From the NCBI GenBank assembly GCA_021324875.1, contig JAJPIH010000212.1, forward strand, positions 1 through 33,388: a DNA stretch of 33,388 bases, given 5' to 3'. Source of the stretch: Alphaproteobacteria bacterium. GTDB taxonomy: Bacteria; Pseudomonadota; Alphaproteobacteria; ATCC43930; CGMCC-115725. Made by a program: the position numbers and the translations under genes. Positions 9,618 to 19,140 of the stretch are shown here, in pieces (the first letter of the stretch is position 1; each line of letters begins with the position of its first letter). The notes beneath the pieces were generated by a model that saw only the letters and a list, made by a program, of their open reading frames with translations, was not told the DNA's origin and ran no database searches.

Positions 9618-11429
9618 ATGACGCCAGACAACAGGTATTTGAGGAAGGGTTCGGCGGCCGCGATGGCGAGCGTCGTTGCGGGAATGCTGCTGGTCGCCGC
9701 AGCCCCCACCCACGCCCAGGCGGCGGCGCAACCGGCGGGAGCCTCGCCGGCCTGCCCCGGGGACAATGGCGGCATCAGCCTGTCTGCAGGTTTCTGCGCC
9801 ACGGTCTTTGCCGACCGGCTGGGCCATCCCCGGCACCTGGCCGTGGCGCCGAACGGTGTCGTCTATGTCAACACCTGGAGCGGGCGCTATTACCATTACG
9901 ACACGCCGCCGCCCTGCGGCTTTCTGATCGCCTTGCAGGATACGACCGGCAATGGCCGTGCCGACAAGATCGTCCGCTTTGGTCCGACCCAGGCGGAGGG
10001 CAATGCCGGAGGGACCGGCATCGCGATCTACAACGGCTATCTCTATGCCGAGACCAATGATCGGATTGTCCGCTACCGGCTGCCGACCAGCGGGATCGCG
10101 CCGACCACGGCGCCGGAAACGGTCGTCTCGGGCTTGCCGCTGACCGGCGACCACCCGATGCACCCCTTTGCCATTGATCACCAGGGCAACCTCTATGTCG
10201 ACCTCGGCTCTGCGACCAATTCGTGCCAGAGCGAGAACCGCATGCCCAATGTGCCGGGCGAGAACCCTTGCCCCGAGCTCGAAACCCGGGCCGGCATCTG
10301 GCGCTACGATGCGAACCGCATCGGGCAGCATTTCTCGCCGGCGGAGCGTTTTGTCACGGGCCTGCGCAATGGCGAGGGGATCTCGTTTGATTCCGCGGGT
10401 CGGATCTTCGCCACCCAGCATGGCCGCGACCAGCTGGGACAAAATTGGCCCAAGCTCTATAGCTTGCGGCAAAGCGCCGACCTGCCGGCCGAAGAGTTGG
10501 TCCAGCTGCACAAGGGCGCGGATTTCGGCTGGCCGGAGTGCTATTACGACGGCTTCCAGCACCGGCTCGTGCTCGCTCCGGAATATGGCGGGGATGGCGG
10601 CAAAGCGGTCGGGATCTGCGCCGAAAAGGACGCGCCGGTCGCCGCCTTTCCGGCCCATTGGGCGCCCAACGACATGCTGATCTACGAGGGTGCCCAATTC
10701 CCTTCGGCCTATAAAGACGGCGCCTTTATCGCGTTCCACGGGTCATGGAACCGCGCCCCCGAGCCGCAGGGCGGCTACAACGTCGTGTTTCAGCCGCTGG
10801 CGGACGGCAAGCCGTCGGGCCCGTTTGTCGTGTTCGCCGACGGTTTTGCCGGGAAATACATGGAGCCGGGCCGGGCGGCGCATCGCCCGACGGGGCTCGC
10901 GGTCGGGCCCGACGGGGCATTGTACATCGCCGACGATAAGGGCGGCCGCATCTGGCGGGTCACCTATCAGGGCGCCAATAAGGCGGCGGGGATTGCCCCG
11001 GCGGCGCCGGCGACGGCCGCGACGGCGGCTGCAACCTCGGGCAACGCGCTGCCGCCCGAGGGCGTTCATCCCAATGCCGGGGCGGGTCCGCTTCCGATCC
11101 CGCCGGGCGCATCGCCGGACCAGGTCGCGCTCGGCGAGCGCATCTTCCGCGGCGAGGCCGGCAACGGAACCTGCGCCGGATGTCACGGTACGGACGGCAA
11201 GGGGACCCCGATGGGGTCTGATTTGACCAGCGGGCATTCGCTGTGGGGTGACGGCAGCGTGCCGGCGATCACCCGGACCATCGCCGATGGGGTCCAGCAT
11301 CCAAAGCAACACACCGGGGTGATGCCGCCGATGGGCGGCGCCCGGCTCTCACAAGCCGAGCTGGCCGCCGTCGCCGATTATGTGTGGGCGATCGGTCACC
11401 GCCAGGCGCTCAGCGGATCGCGGCAGTAA
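9618..11429 (+). CDS. PQQ-dependent sugar dehydrogenase (GDH-type beta-propeller) fused to C-terminal cytochrome c
   Basis: Signal peptide MASVVAGMLLVAAAPTHAQA; GFCATVFADRLGHPRHLAVAPNGVVYVNTW, LQLHKGADFGWPECYYDG, FIAFHGSWNRAPEPQGGYNVVF, GPDGALYIADDKGGRIWRVTY; heme-binding CAGCH in NGTCAGCHGTDGKGTP. Confidence 0.9.
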   Translation: MTPDNRYLRKGSAAAMASVVAGMLLVAAAPTHAQAAAQPAGASPACPGDNGGISLSAGFCATVFADRLGHPRHLAVAPNGVVYVNTWSGRYYHYDTPPPCGFLIALQDTTGNGRADKIVRFGPTQAEGNAGGTGIAIYNGYLYAETNDRIVRYRLPTSGIAPTTAPETVVSGLPLTGDHPMHPFAIDHQGNLYVDLGSATNSCQSENRMPNVPGENPCPELETRAGIWRYDANRIGQHFSPAERFVTGLRNGEGISFDSAGRIFATQHGRDQLGQNWPKLYSLRQSADLPAEELVQLHKGADFGWPECYYDGFQHRLVLAPEYGGDGGKAVGICAEKDAPVAAFPAHWAPNDMLIYEGAQFPSAYKDGAFIAFHGSWNRAPEPQGGYNVVFQPLADGKPSGPFVVFADGFAGKYMEPGRAAHRPTGLAVGPDGALYIADDKGGRIWRVTYQGANKAAGIAPAAPATAATAAATSGNALPPEGVHPNAGAGPLPIPPGASPDQVALGERIFRGEAGNGTCAGCHGTDGKGTPMGSDLTSGHSLWGDGSVPAITRTIADGVQHPKQHTGVMPPMGGARLSQAELAAVADYVWAIGHRQALSGSRQ

Positions 11430-12471
11430 TCGCCGCACCCAATTCGCGCGTGCCGGCGTTGCCGCCGAGATCGGGGGTGCGCACCCCGCCATCGGCCAAT
11501 ACCTCGGCGATCGCGCGCTCGATTGCTTCGGCCGCCGCGGTCTCGCCGAAATGGGCGAGCATCATCGCGCCCGACCAGATCTGACCGATCGGGTTGGCGA
11601 TGCCGCGCCCGGCGATGTCGGGGGCCGAGCCGTGCACCGGCTCGAACATTGACGGATATTCGCGCTCGGGATTGATGTTGCCCGAGGGCGCGATGCCGAT
11701 CGAGCCGACGACCGCCGGCCCCAAATCCGACAGGATGTCACCAAACAGGTTCGACCCGACCACGACGTCGAACCAATCCGGGTGGCGCACGAAATGCGCC
11801 GTCAGAATGTCGATGTGGTACTGGTCGGTGCGGATGTCGGGATAGTCCTGCGCCACCGCGGCAAAGCGCTCGTCCCAGTAGGGCATCGTATGGATGATCC
11901 CGTTCGACTTGGTCGCCGAAGTCACGTGCTTTTTGCGCTTGCGCGCGAGTTCGAAGGCAAAACGCATGATCCGGTCGCAGCCGCGGCGCGTGAATACCGC
12001 CTGCTGCATCGCCATCTCGAATTCGGTGCCCTGATAAAGCCGGCCGCCGATCTCGGAATACTCGCCTTCGTTATTCTCGCGCACGACATAGAAATCGATG
12101 TCGCCGGGGGCACGGTCCTTGAGCGGCGACTGCACCCCGGCCAACAGCCGCACCGGTCGCAGATTGACATATTGCTGAAAGCCGCGGCGCAGCGGGATCA
12201 GCAGCCCCCACAGCGAGACGTGGTCGGGCACCTCGGGATGGCCGACCGCGCCCAGATAGACCGCATCGTAAAGCCGCAAACGGTCGAGCCCGTCTTCCGG
12301 CATCATTCGCCCGGTCTTGGCGTAGCGCTCACAGCTCCAATCGAACTCGGTCCAGCTCAAGGCGAAACCGTGGGCGGCGGCCGCGCGCTCGAGCGCGGCG
12401 ATCCCTTCGGGCATCACCTCGCGGCCAATACCGTCGCCGGCAATCACCGCAACACGATAACTCTTCGCCAT
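11410..12471 (-). CDS. Tartrate dehydrogenase / isopropylmalate-type beta-decarboxylating dehydrogenase
   Basis: 353 aa; YRVAVIAGDGIGREVMPEGI, FYVVRENNEGEYSEIGGR, DVVVGSNLFGDILSDLGPAVVGSIGIAPSGNINPE, FEPVHGSAPDIAGRGIANPIGQIWS. Closest in character to TtuC/YeaU. Confidence 0.92.
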   Translation of the reverse strand: MAKSYRVAVIAGDGIGREVMPEGIAALERAAAAHGFALSWTEFDWSCERYAKTGRMMPEDGLDRLRLYDAVYLGAVGHPEVPDHVSLWGLLIPLRRGFQQYVNLRPVRLLAGVQSPLKDRAPGDIDFYVVRENNEGEYSEIGGRLYQGTEFEMAMQQAVFTRRGCDRIMRFAFELARKRKKHVTSATKSNGIIHTMPYWDERFAAVAQDYPDIRTDQYHIDILTAHFVRHPDWFDVVVGSNLFGDILSDLGPAVVGSIGIAPSGNINPEREYPSMFEPVHGSAPDIAGRGIANPIGQIWSGAMMLAHFGETAAAEAIERAIAEVLADGGVRTPDLGGNAGTRELGAAITAAIR

Positions 12472-12539
12472 CAGCCTTCTCCGAACACCGCGCCAGCCTA
12501 AGGCGGATCGCCGCCGGCGAAAATCGCCGGGTTTGCCGC

Positions 12540-13376
12540 TCAGCCCGGCTGCGGATGCATTTCAAAGCCGGCGGGCCGACCGGCGATCCGCGCCGCCGCG
12601 GCCGGCGGAAGCCGGCTATCCCACAGATTGGCATCAAACCGCCAGCCATTGATCCGGTCGGCCTCGCGCGACACGACATAGAGCAGCGGCGGAACCATCT
12701 CCTCGGGCTCGACAAGACGCGCCGCGCGGCCCTCGCGGCTCATCTGCCGCATCTCTTCGGCCATGCCGGGGGTGTTGGCGCCGGCGCCGGGGTTGACGAT
12801 GTTGACCGTAAGCCCGGTACCTTCGGTTTCCTTCGCCCATACCTCGGTCGCCATTTCAAGCGCCGCCTTCGAGGCGCCATAGGGGTGGGTCCCGGCCCGG
12901 TTCATGGTGTCGAGCTTGGTCGTGACATTGACGATGCGGCCCCAGCCGCGCTCCACCATTCCCCGCGCCACCCGCCGCGCCAGCCGGTCGGCGGCAAGAT
13001 AGTTGGTGGCAATGACGTTGGCGACGACCTCATCGGCGACCTCCCAAAAGCGCTGGATCGTCGGCCGCCGGTAACGCGCCGGGTCGATATAGGTAAAGGT
13101 GAGCCCGGCATTGTTGACCAGGATGTCGACCGGGCCGCATCGCGCCTCGGCTGCGGCGACAATCCGGGCGCATTCCTCGGCGCGGCGCAGATCGGCCACC
13201 AACGGCAGGAGATGGTCGACCAGCGGCGTTCCCGCGATTTCGCGCTCGATTTCGGCCACGTCGGTGGCGATGTGACCCACGGCCACGACCCGGCAGCCGG
13301 CGCGGGCGAGCCCCAGCGCCATCGCCCGGCCGAGGCCGCGCAAGCCGCCGGTCACGATTGCGGTGCGCTGTTCCAT
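12540..13376 (-). CDS. SDR family NAD(P)-dependent oxidoreductase
   Basis: TAIVTGGLRGLGRAMALGLARAG cofactor motif, NNAG, YGASKAA catalytic motif. Start ATG at 13376. Confidence 0.92.
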   Translation of the reverse strand: MEQRTAIVTGGLRGLGRAMALGLARAGCRVVAVGHIATDVAEIEREIAGTPLVDHLLPLVADLRRAEECARIVAAAEARCGPVDILVNNAGLTFTYIDPARYRRPTIQRFWEVADEVVANVIATNYLAADRLARRVARGMVERGWGRIVNVTTKLDTMNRAGTHPYGASKAALEMATEVWAKETEGTGLTVNIVNPGAGANTPGMAEEMRQMSREGRAARLVEPEEMVPPLLYVVSREADRINGWRFDANLWDSRLPPAAAARIAGRPAGFEMHPQPG

Positions 13377-14496
13377 GCCTCCTCCCTTTGCATGCTTTGG
13401 CCTCACCCTCTGCATTCTTTGCCTCACAGGGGGCCGCCTGCGCGCCCCGCAGCCGCGGGGTGAGGAATATTGCCGTGTTCAGACCTGGGCGAGAGAGCGG
13501 CGCATCGGCAAAGGCCGGCATGATCTCTTCGGCAAAAGTCCGCAGATGCGCGACCGACGCGCCCGGCGCCGCAAACAGCACATTCTCGACCCCGCCGGCT
13601 TCGAGCTTTTTGAGCCGCGCGATGATCTCTTCGGGCGTGCCGAGCAGCGGCGCGTCGTCGAGCACGAACGCGTCTTCGTCGTCCTTGATCCGGGCATAAC
13701 GCTCGGCATCCGGGCCGCGCGCAAGATCGCCGATGTTTTTCAACACTTGCCGGCGGATCGCGATCGCGCGCCGCCGCTCTTCCTCGTTGTGAACAATTTG
13801 CAGCCCGCGGGTGACGCCGACCGACAGCGGATCCCAGCGGCGACCAACTCGTTCGCATTCGTCGCGGAACACCGCGACCCGTTCGATGATCAGATCGGTC
13901 GGGGCGATCTGGTCGAGCAGAAGATTATAGCCTTCGCGGGCGGCGCGACGGATTGAGGGCGCACTGCCGGCGCCCAGCCATAACGGCGGATGCGGCCGCT
14001 GGATCGGGCTCGGCTCGACGACGACATTGTCGAAATGCCAGCGCTTGCCGTGATGCGAAAAGCGGCCGGGCGCGGTCCACGCCTTGCGGATCACCTCGAT
14101 CGCTTCGTCAAAGCGCTCGCCGGCTTCCTCGGGCGGGATGCAAAACCCGGAAAATTCATAAGCGCGATAACCCTTGCCGACGCCGAAATCGAGCCTGCCA
14201 TTTGATAGCAGATCGAGGGTGGCGGCCTGCTCGGCGACCAGGATCGGATTGTGCCACGGCAGCACGACAACCGCGGTGCCGAGCCGGATGTGCTCGGTGC
14301 GCGCCGCGAGATAAGCCAGCAGGCTCATCGACGCCGAGACCTGGCCAAAACCCGTGAAGTGGTGTTCGACCAGAAAGACGCTTGAGAATCCGAGTTTTTC
14401 GGCTTCGACCACATAATTCACGAAATCGTGATAGGCGTGACTGTCGCCCGCCGGCCCGCCCTTGGCGCGCGCCCCGCCGAATAGCCCAAATCTCAT
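13030..14496 (-). CDS. LLM class flavin-dependent oxidoreductase (recognisable domain ends near 13480; ORF has no stop until 13030)
   Basis: MRFGLFGGARAKGGPAGDSHAYHDFVNYVVEAEKLGFSSVFLVEHHF... with AGGAGGACAGGA before ATG 14496. Family similarity ends around EEIMPAFADAPLS; the frame then continues through the SDR start. Confidence 0.8.
   Translation of the reverse strand: MRFGLFGGARAKGGPAGDSHAYHDFVNYVVEAEKLGFSSVFLVEHHFTGFGQVSASMSLLAYLAARTEHIRLGTAVVVLPWHNPILVAEQAATLDLLSNGRLDFGVGKGYRAYEFSGFCIPPEEAGERFDEAIEVIRKAWTAPGRFSHHGKRWHFDNVVVEPSPIQRPHPPLWLGAGSAPSIRRAAREGYNLLLDQIAPTDLIIERVAVFRDECERVGRRWDPLSVGVTRGLQIVHNEEERRRAIAIRRQVLKNIGDLARGPDAERYARIKDDEDAFVLDDAPLLGTPEEIIARLKKLEAGGVENVLFAAPGASVAHLRTFAEEIMPAFADAPLSRPGLNTAIFLTPRLRGAQAAPCEAKNAEGEAKACKGRRHGTAHRNRDRRLARPRPGDGAGARPRRLPGRGRGSHRHRRGRNRARNRGNAAGRPSPAVGGRSAPRRGMRPDCRRSRGAMRPGRHPGQQCRAHLYLYRPGALPAADDPALLGGRR
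13389..13465. repeat. Small structured intergenic repeat (direct plus inverted repeats)
   Basis: Imperfect direct repeat TGCATGCTTTGGCCTCAC (13391-13408 area) / TGCATTCTTTGCCTCAC (13421-13437); inverted repeat CCTCACCC (13401-13408) / GGGTGAGG (13458-13465); inner hairpin CCCCGC-AGCC-GCGGGG (13445-13460). Confidence 0.5.
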
Positions 14497-14845
14497 TCCT
14501 GTCCTCCTGCCTGGCCGCGCAACCGCCGACCGGCTCCCACCCTCGCAAATCCTCCATGCCGCGACAGCGGCGGCGACGCAACCCCGCGCCGCAGCGCCCG
14601 CCATCCCGGGCAGGCCGCCGCCCCGCTCCAGCCGCGGCCCGAGTTTATCACCATCGCCGGGCGAAAACGCCGCCGCAAACGCCTCGATGCGACGGCCGCG
14701 GTTGCGATCGGCACGAAATGCACATTGTTCATATTTCCTATTACCGCCCATGTATGATGCAGGGCTGTCATGCCGCGACGCCCCTATCTAGGTCAGTCCG
14801 GCTTGCCTATCTTTCTTGCAGTGCAAAAAACCTCGGGGCGTTGCC

Positions 14846-15166
14846 ATGCCTGAATATTTCGAGATGGAGACCGAGCGCAGCGTGCTACAGCGCCATCTCG
14901 GCGGTTGGCGGATGGTGGCCTCGGCCTGGGCGGTCGCGATCGCGCTGGTGGTGCTGTTTGGCGGGGTGCAGGCCTTGGCCTCGCGGCACAGCGTCATGGC
15001 CACCGACCCGCAGCTGGTCGGAGCCGTCATCCCGAGCCATGAGATGACCTGCGTTGGCGCCGATGTTATGGCCGCTGTGCCGGCACCGGCGGTCTGTCAC
15101 ACGGTCAGCGACGATATGGCGCGGGCCGAAGCCGAAGCCGAAGTTGGCGCCTCCTACGGCTGGTAA
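14846..15166 (+). CDS. Small single-TM protein of unknown function
   Basis: 106 aa; hydrophobic segment MVASAWAVAIALVVLFGGVQALA followed by a soluble C-terminal tail containing two Cys. Confidence 0.65.
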   Translation: MPEYFEMETERSVLQRHLGGWRMVASAWAVAIALVVLFGGVQALASRHSVMATDPQLVGAVIPSHEMTCVGADVMAAVPAPAVCHTVSDDMARAEAEAEVGASYGW

Positions 15167-15178
15167 AGCCAAGTCCGA

Positions 15179-15772
15179 CTAGCGCGCGGCGACGCCGGCC
15201 GCCGATACCTGTTTTGCGGCGCGGCGATACGCGGTGAGTGCGGTAAGCTGCGCGGCAACCTGGCTGGACGACACAGCCACGGTTTGTTTGTCGCCATTCT
15301 TGGCGACAAAGGTGACCGAAAAGCCCTGCGGATTTTCCTCCAATTCATTTTGCGGCAGTTTCGCCGCGAACTCCTCGGCGTAGGAGCAGTCGGCCTTGCC
15401 TTGGCAGGCAATCGGAAACCGGCTGATCGGCAGAAATTTTAAGCTCCGGCCGCGGCTGTCGTAAGCGGCCGTCCAATCATGGTTGCGGTCATAGCTCGCG
15501 GCAACATAAAGCTGTTGCGCGGTCTCGCCGGTGCGCCGATCGATAAAACTGCGCAGGCATGAGAAATTGGTGTAGGGCGTACCGAGATAGGGCGGGTCGT
15601 CCTGCCGTTTGGGACCGATCAGCGCGATAAAGTGGCCCGATATATCCTCGCGGACTGCGATCTTGCTCCCCCCGCCCGCGTCGTGATCCGCACCGCCCGA
15701 TGTTGTCGCCGCGCAGGCGGCGAGGGCGAGGCCAAGCAGGGCGGTGCACGCCGCGCTGCGGACCGGGATCAT
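15179..15772 (-). CDS. Predicted lipoprotein, unknown function
   Basis: Signal peptide with lipobox MIPVRSAACTALLGLALAAC; 197 aa; possible resemblance to invasion-associated locus B-type proteins (weak). Confidence 0.75.
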   Translation of the reverse strand: MIPVRSAACTALLGLALAACAATTSGGADHDAGGGSKIAVREDISGHFIALIGPKRQDDPPYLGTPYTNFSCLRSFIDRRTGETAQQLYVAASYDRNHDWTAAYDSRGRSLKFLPISRFPIACQGKADCSYAEEFAAKLPQNELEENPQGFSVTFVAKNGDKQTVAVSSSQVAAQLTALTAYRRAAKQVSAAGVAAR

Positions 15773-16923
15773 GTTTTACCGGCGAAGTCGGGATTGTCCT
15801 CGCCAAGAGCGGGAGCGGCCATGGTAAAGGGCGGGCGAACGCCGTCGAACGACAACGGCAACCCGACCAGCGACAACCGTCCATTTCCCGCATCACGCGC
15901 CGCGATCGATTGGATCATGCCCAGGGCCGCGGTTTGCTGGTCGCCGACAACCTGGTCGACGGTCTGCAGCGGACCGTTCGGAATGCCGGCGCGATCGAGG
16001 CGCTCGCGCCACGCCGCGATCGGCTCGGCCGCAAAGATATCCTCGAGAATGCCGATCAGCGCCGCGCGGTTGACAACCCGGTCCTTGTTGGTGCGAAAGC
16101 GCGGGTCCTCGGCGAGCTCGGGCCGCGAGGCGACCCCGCATAGCCGGTGGAACAGGTTGTCGTTGCCGGCAGCCACCATCAGATACCCGTCCGCGGCGGC
16201 AAACGCCTGGTAAGGTACGATCATCTCGACGCCCGAACCCTGCGGCCGGGGGATTTTGCGGTCGACGAGATAGGCCGCGATCGGGATCGTCATCCAGGCA
16301 AGCGCGCTTTCGTAAAGCGAGGTGTCGACCACCCCGCCGCGGCCGGTCCGCCCGCGCTCGGCCAAGGCGGCGAGAATGCCGATCACCGCCCACATCCCGG
16401 TCGCGAGATCGACGATCGACACCCCGACCCGCACCGGCGCCCGTCCATCTTCGCCCATCAGGCTCATCAGCCCGCCATAGGCCTGCATCAACGGGTCGTA
16501 GCCGGGCCGGTCCTTGAGCGGACCGACGGCGCCGAACGCGCCGAGATTGCAATAGATCAGGCTCGGTTTTTCGGCGAGCAGCGCCGCCGCCGACAAGCCG
16601 TAACGGTCGAGCGCGCCGAATTTCAGATTATGCAGGACGATATCGGCGCGATCGAGGACGAGGCGCTTTAATGTCGCGACCTCGCCGGGGTCGGCGAGGT
16701 CGATCGTGATCCCGCGCTTGGCGCGGTTGACGGCATGAAAGCAGGTCGCCGCTCCGGCGGCAAAAGGCGGGCCCCAGCCGCGCGCCGCATCGCCGGTGCG
16801 CGGATTTTCGACCTTGACGACCTCGGCGCCGAGTTCGCCGAGGATCATGCCGGCATAGGGCGCCTCAATGCTGTGGCCGATTTCGACCACGGTAAGCCCG
16901 GAAAGAGGAGTAGTGCTCGACAT
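15769..16923 (-). CDS. CaiB/BaiF family CoA-transferase (family III)
   Basis: LSGLTVVEIGHSIEAPYAGMILGELGAEVVKVENPRTGDAARGWGPPF...NRAKRGITIDLADPG...VLHNLKFGALDRYGL...YCNLGAFGAVGPLKDRPGYDPLMQAYGGLMSL. Confidence 0.95.
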   Translation of the reverse strand: MSSTTPLSGLTVVEIGHSIEAPYAGMILGELGAEVVKVENPRTGDAARGWGPPFAAGAATCFHAVNRAKRGITIDLADPGEVATLKRLVLDRADIVLHNLKFGALDRYGLSAAALLAEKPSLIYCNLGAFGAVGPLKDRPGYDPLMQAYGGLMSLMGEDGRAPVRVGVSIVDLATGMWAVIGILAALAERGRTGRGGVVDTSLYESALAWMTIPIAAYLVDRKIPRPQGSGVEMIVPYQAFAAADGYLMVAAGNDNLFHRLCGVASRPELAEDPRFRTNKDRVVNRAALIGILEDIFAAEPIAAWRERLDRAGIPNGPLQTVDQVVGDQQTAALGMIQSIAARDAGNGRLSLVGLPLSFDGVRPPFTMAAPALGEDNPDFAGKT

Positions 16924-17051
16924 CGAAACTCCCGCCGCAAGCGCCGCCCATTTCTAGCACGCCGGCGCACAAAATAGGCAGCGGCCGATCGAGCCATCCT
17001 CGCCACCCGGCTCCGCAGCCGACGGCGATCCGCGCGGAACGACGGCGCCCC

Positions 17052-17705
17052 TCAGAACTCCATGTCCAGCTCTTCGAGCTCGTCGGGCTCCAAGAGTGCC
17101 GCCTCGCGCCAGGCGATCATGTCGGGCAGCGACAGAATGCGGTCGCAATAGCTCGCACAATCGCGGTCGAGTTTTACATCGTAGGTCAGAAACCGGGTCA
17201 CGACCGGCGCATACATCGCATCCGCCATCGTCAATCGGCCGAACAGGTAAGGCCCTTTGTATTCGGCGAAACAATCGCGCCAGATCGTCGTGATCCGGTC
17301 CATATCGGCCTGCGCGCCCGACCAGACCTTGAACCCGGGATGACGCGCTTTGAGGTTCATCGGCAATGCCGAACGCAAATTGGCAAAACCCGAATGCATC
17401 TCGCCGCAGATCGAACGGCAGCGCGCCCGGGCCGCCCGCGAGGCCGGCAACAAGCCGGCTTCCGGTTTGATCTCGTTGAGATACTCGGCAATCGCCAAGG
17501 TGTCCCAGATGCGCATGCCGTCGTGAACCAGGCACGGGACCAGGATCGATGGCGAGAGCAGCAACAGCTCGGCGCGATTAGCCGGGTCCTCGACCGGCAC
17601 GACCTCCTCGGCAAACTCCAAACCGGCCATGCGGCACAGGAGCCAGCCGCGCAACGACCAAGAGGAATAGTTTTTGCTACTGATCGTCAGGGTGGCCATG
17701 GTCAT
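17052..17705 (-). CDS. Glutathione S-transferase family protein
   Basis: TISSKNYSSWSLRGWLLCRMAGLEFAEEVVPV... ILVPCLVHDGMRIWDTLAIAEYLNE. ATG candidates at 17705 and 17699. Confidence 0.9.
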   Translation of the reverse strand: MTMATLTISSKNYSSWSLRGWLLCRMAGLEFAEEVVPVEDPANRAELLLLSPSILVPCLVHDGMRIWDTLAIAEYLNEIKPEAGLLPASRAARARCRSICGEMHSGFANLRSALPMNLKARHPGFKVWSGAQADMDRITTIWRDCFAEYKGPYLFGRLTMADAMYAPVVTRFLTYDVKLDRDCASYCDRILSLPDMIAWREAALLEPDELEELDMEF

Positions 17706-17840
17706 CACAATGGTCCCTCGATTGAAACCGATGAGGTGACGTCCACTCGTCCCGAAGGATCGATGGTCGGCGTGGGTCGGCCACGCAAGCCGCGGGCCAA
17801 TCAACGCAGCCTCTGCCCAAAAAAGGTTCAGACCCGCGCA

Positions 17841-19058
17841 ATGATCTATCAAAATTTCGAGGCCTACGCCGAGGGTGTTGCGCCGTTACGCGGCATGGCC
17901 GGATGCGCCGCCGCGGCATTGCGCTCGCTGCCGCCCGGGATCGCACAAAGCGCGCTCGAGCGCGCCGGCGCGGCGATCTGCGAACTGATCGCCCGGGCCG
18001 GGTTGACGCATCGCCGGCCGGCCTTTGCGATCGATCGGGTCATGGTTGATGGCGTCCCGCTGGCGGTGCGCGAAGAGGTCGTCGACGCCACCCCGTTCGG
18101 AAGCCTGCTGCATTTTGCCAAGCCGGCGCCGACGGCCCAGCCGCGGGTGCTGGTCGTGGCGCCGATGTCGGGTCATTTTGCGACGTTGCTGCGCGGCACG
18201 GTCGAGACATTGTTGGCCGAACACGAGGTGTTTATCACCGACTGGCACAACGCGCGCGACGTGGCCCTCGACGATGGCGGCTTCGGCTTCGACGACTTCA
18301 TCGACCATGTGATCCGGTTTCTCGACCGCATCGGTCCCGGCGCCCACATCGTCGCGGTCTGCCAGCCTTGTGTCGCGGTTTTGGCTGCGGTCGCGGTGAT
18401 GGCCGAAGACCGTCACCGGGCGACCCCGCACAGCATGACGCTGATGGCCGGGCCGATCGATGCGCGCATCAACCCGACCGCCGTCAATCGATTGGCGACC
18501 AGCCGCCCGCTGGGTTGGTTTGAACGCACCTTGATCGATGTCGTGCCGCCACGCCATCGCGGCGCCTGGCGCCGGGTCTATCCCGGACATGCCCAGCTCG
18601 CCGCCTTTATGAGCATGAATATCGTCCGCCACATCAAGGCTCAGCTCGACCTGTTCTGTCATCTTGCCAATGGCGAGACCGAAAAAGCGGCGGCGATCCG
18701 CAAATTCTATGATGAGTATTTCGCGGTTATGGATTTGCCGACGGAGTTTTACCTGGAGACCGTGCGCGCGGTGTTCCAGGAACACGCCTTGCCGCGGGGG
18801 CGGCTGGCTTGGCGTGGACACCCGGTCGATACCGGCGCCATCCGCCACACGGCGCTGCTGACGGTCGAAGGTGAGCGCGACGATATTTGCGCCGTCGGCC
18901 AGACCGCGGCGGCGCAGGAACTCTGTTTTCGCCTGCCGCGCTACCTAAAGCGGCATCATGTCCAGACTGGCGTCGGCCATTACGGCGTGTTCAACGGCCA
19001 ACGCTGGAGCCGGTTCATCTATCCGTTGCTGCGCGACACGATCTACGCCAACGACTGA
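17841..19058 (+). CDS. phaZ: Intracellular polyhydroxyalkanoate depolymerase
   Basis: MIYQNFEAYAEGVAPLRGMAG...PRVLVVAPMSGHFATLLRGTVETLLAEHEVFITDWHNARDVAL...HIVAVCQPCVAVLAAVAVM (Cys nucleophile) ...TVEGERDDICAVGQTAAAQ...GVGHYGVFNGQRW. Confidence 0.93.
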   Translation: MIYQNFEAYAEGVAPLRGMAGCAAAALRSLPPGIAQSALERAGAAICELIARAGLTHRRPAFAIDRVMVDGVPLAVREEVVDATPFGSLLHFAKPAPTAQPRVLVVAPMSGHFATLLRGTVETLLAEHEVFITDWHNARDVALDDGGFGFDDFIDHVIRFLDRIGPGAHIVAVCQPCVAVLAAVAVMAEDRHRATPHSMTLMAGPIDARINPTAVNRLATSRPLGWFERTLIDVVPPRHRGAWRRVYPGHAQLAAFMSMNIVRHIKAQLDLFCHLANGETEKAAAIRKFYDEYFAVMDLPTEFYLETVRAVFQEHALPRGRLAWRGHPVDTGAIRHTALLTVEGERDDICAVGQTAAAQELCFRLPRYLKRHHVQTGVGHYGVFNGQRWSRFIYPLLRDTIYAND

Positions 19059-19140
19059 ACCCGCGGGCGCGGCGCCGATCGCGACGCCGCCTCTTATCGC
19101 GACAAGGCGACCCGGCAGCCGACTGCGCCGGCGACCGCGA

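Noticed and set aside
9225-10739. 504-aa minus-strand ORF
   Set aside because: Antisense shadow of the PQQ dehydrogenase and upstream gene; Arg/Gly/Asp-rich without motifs.
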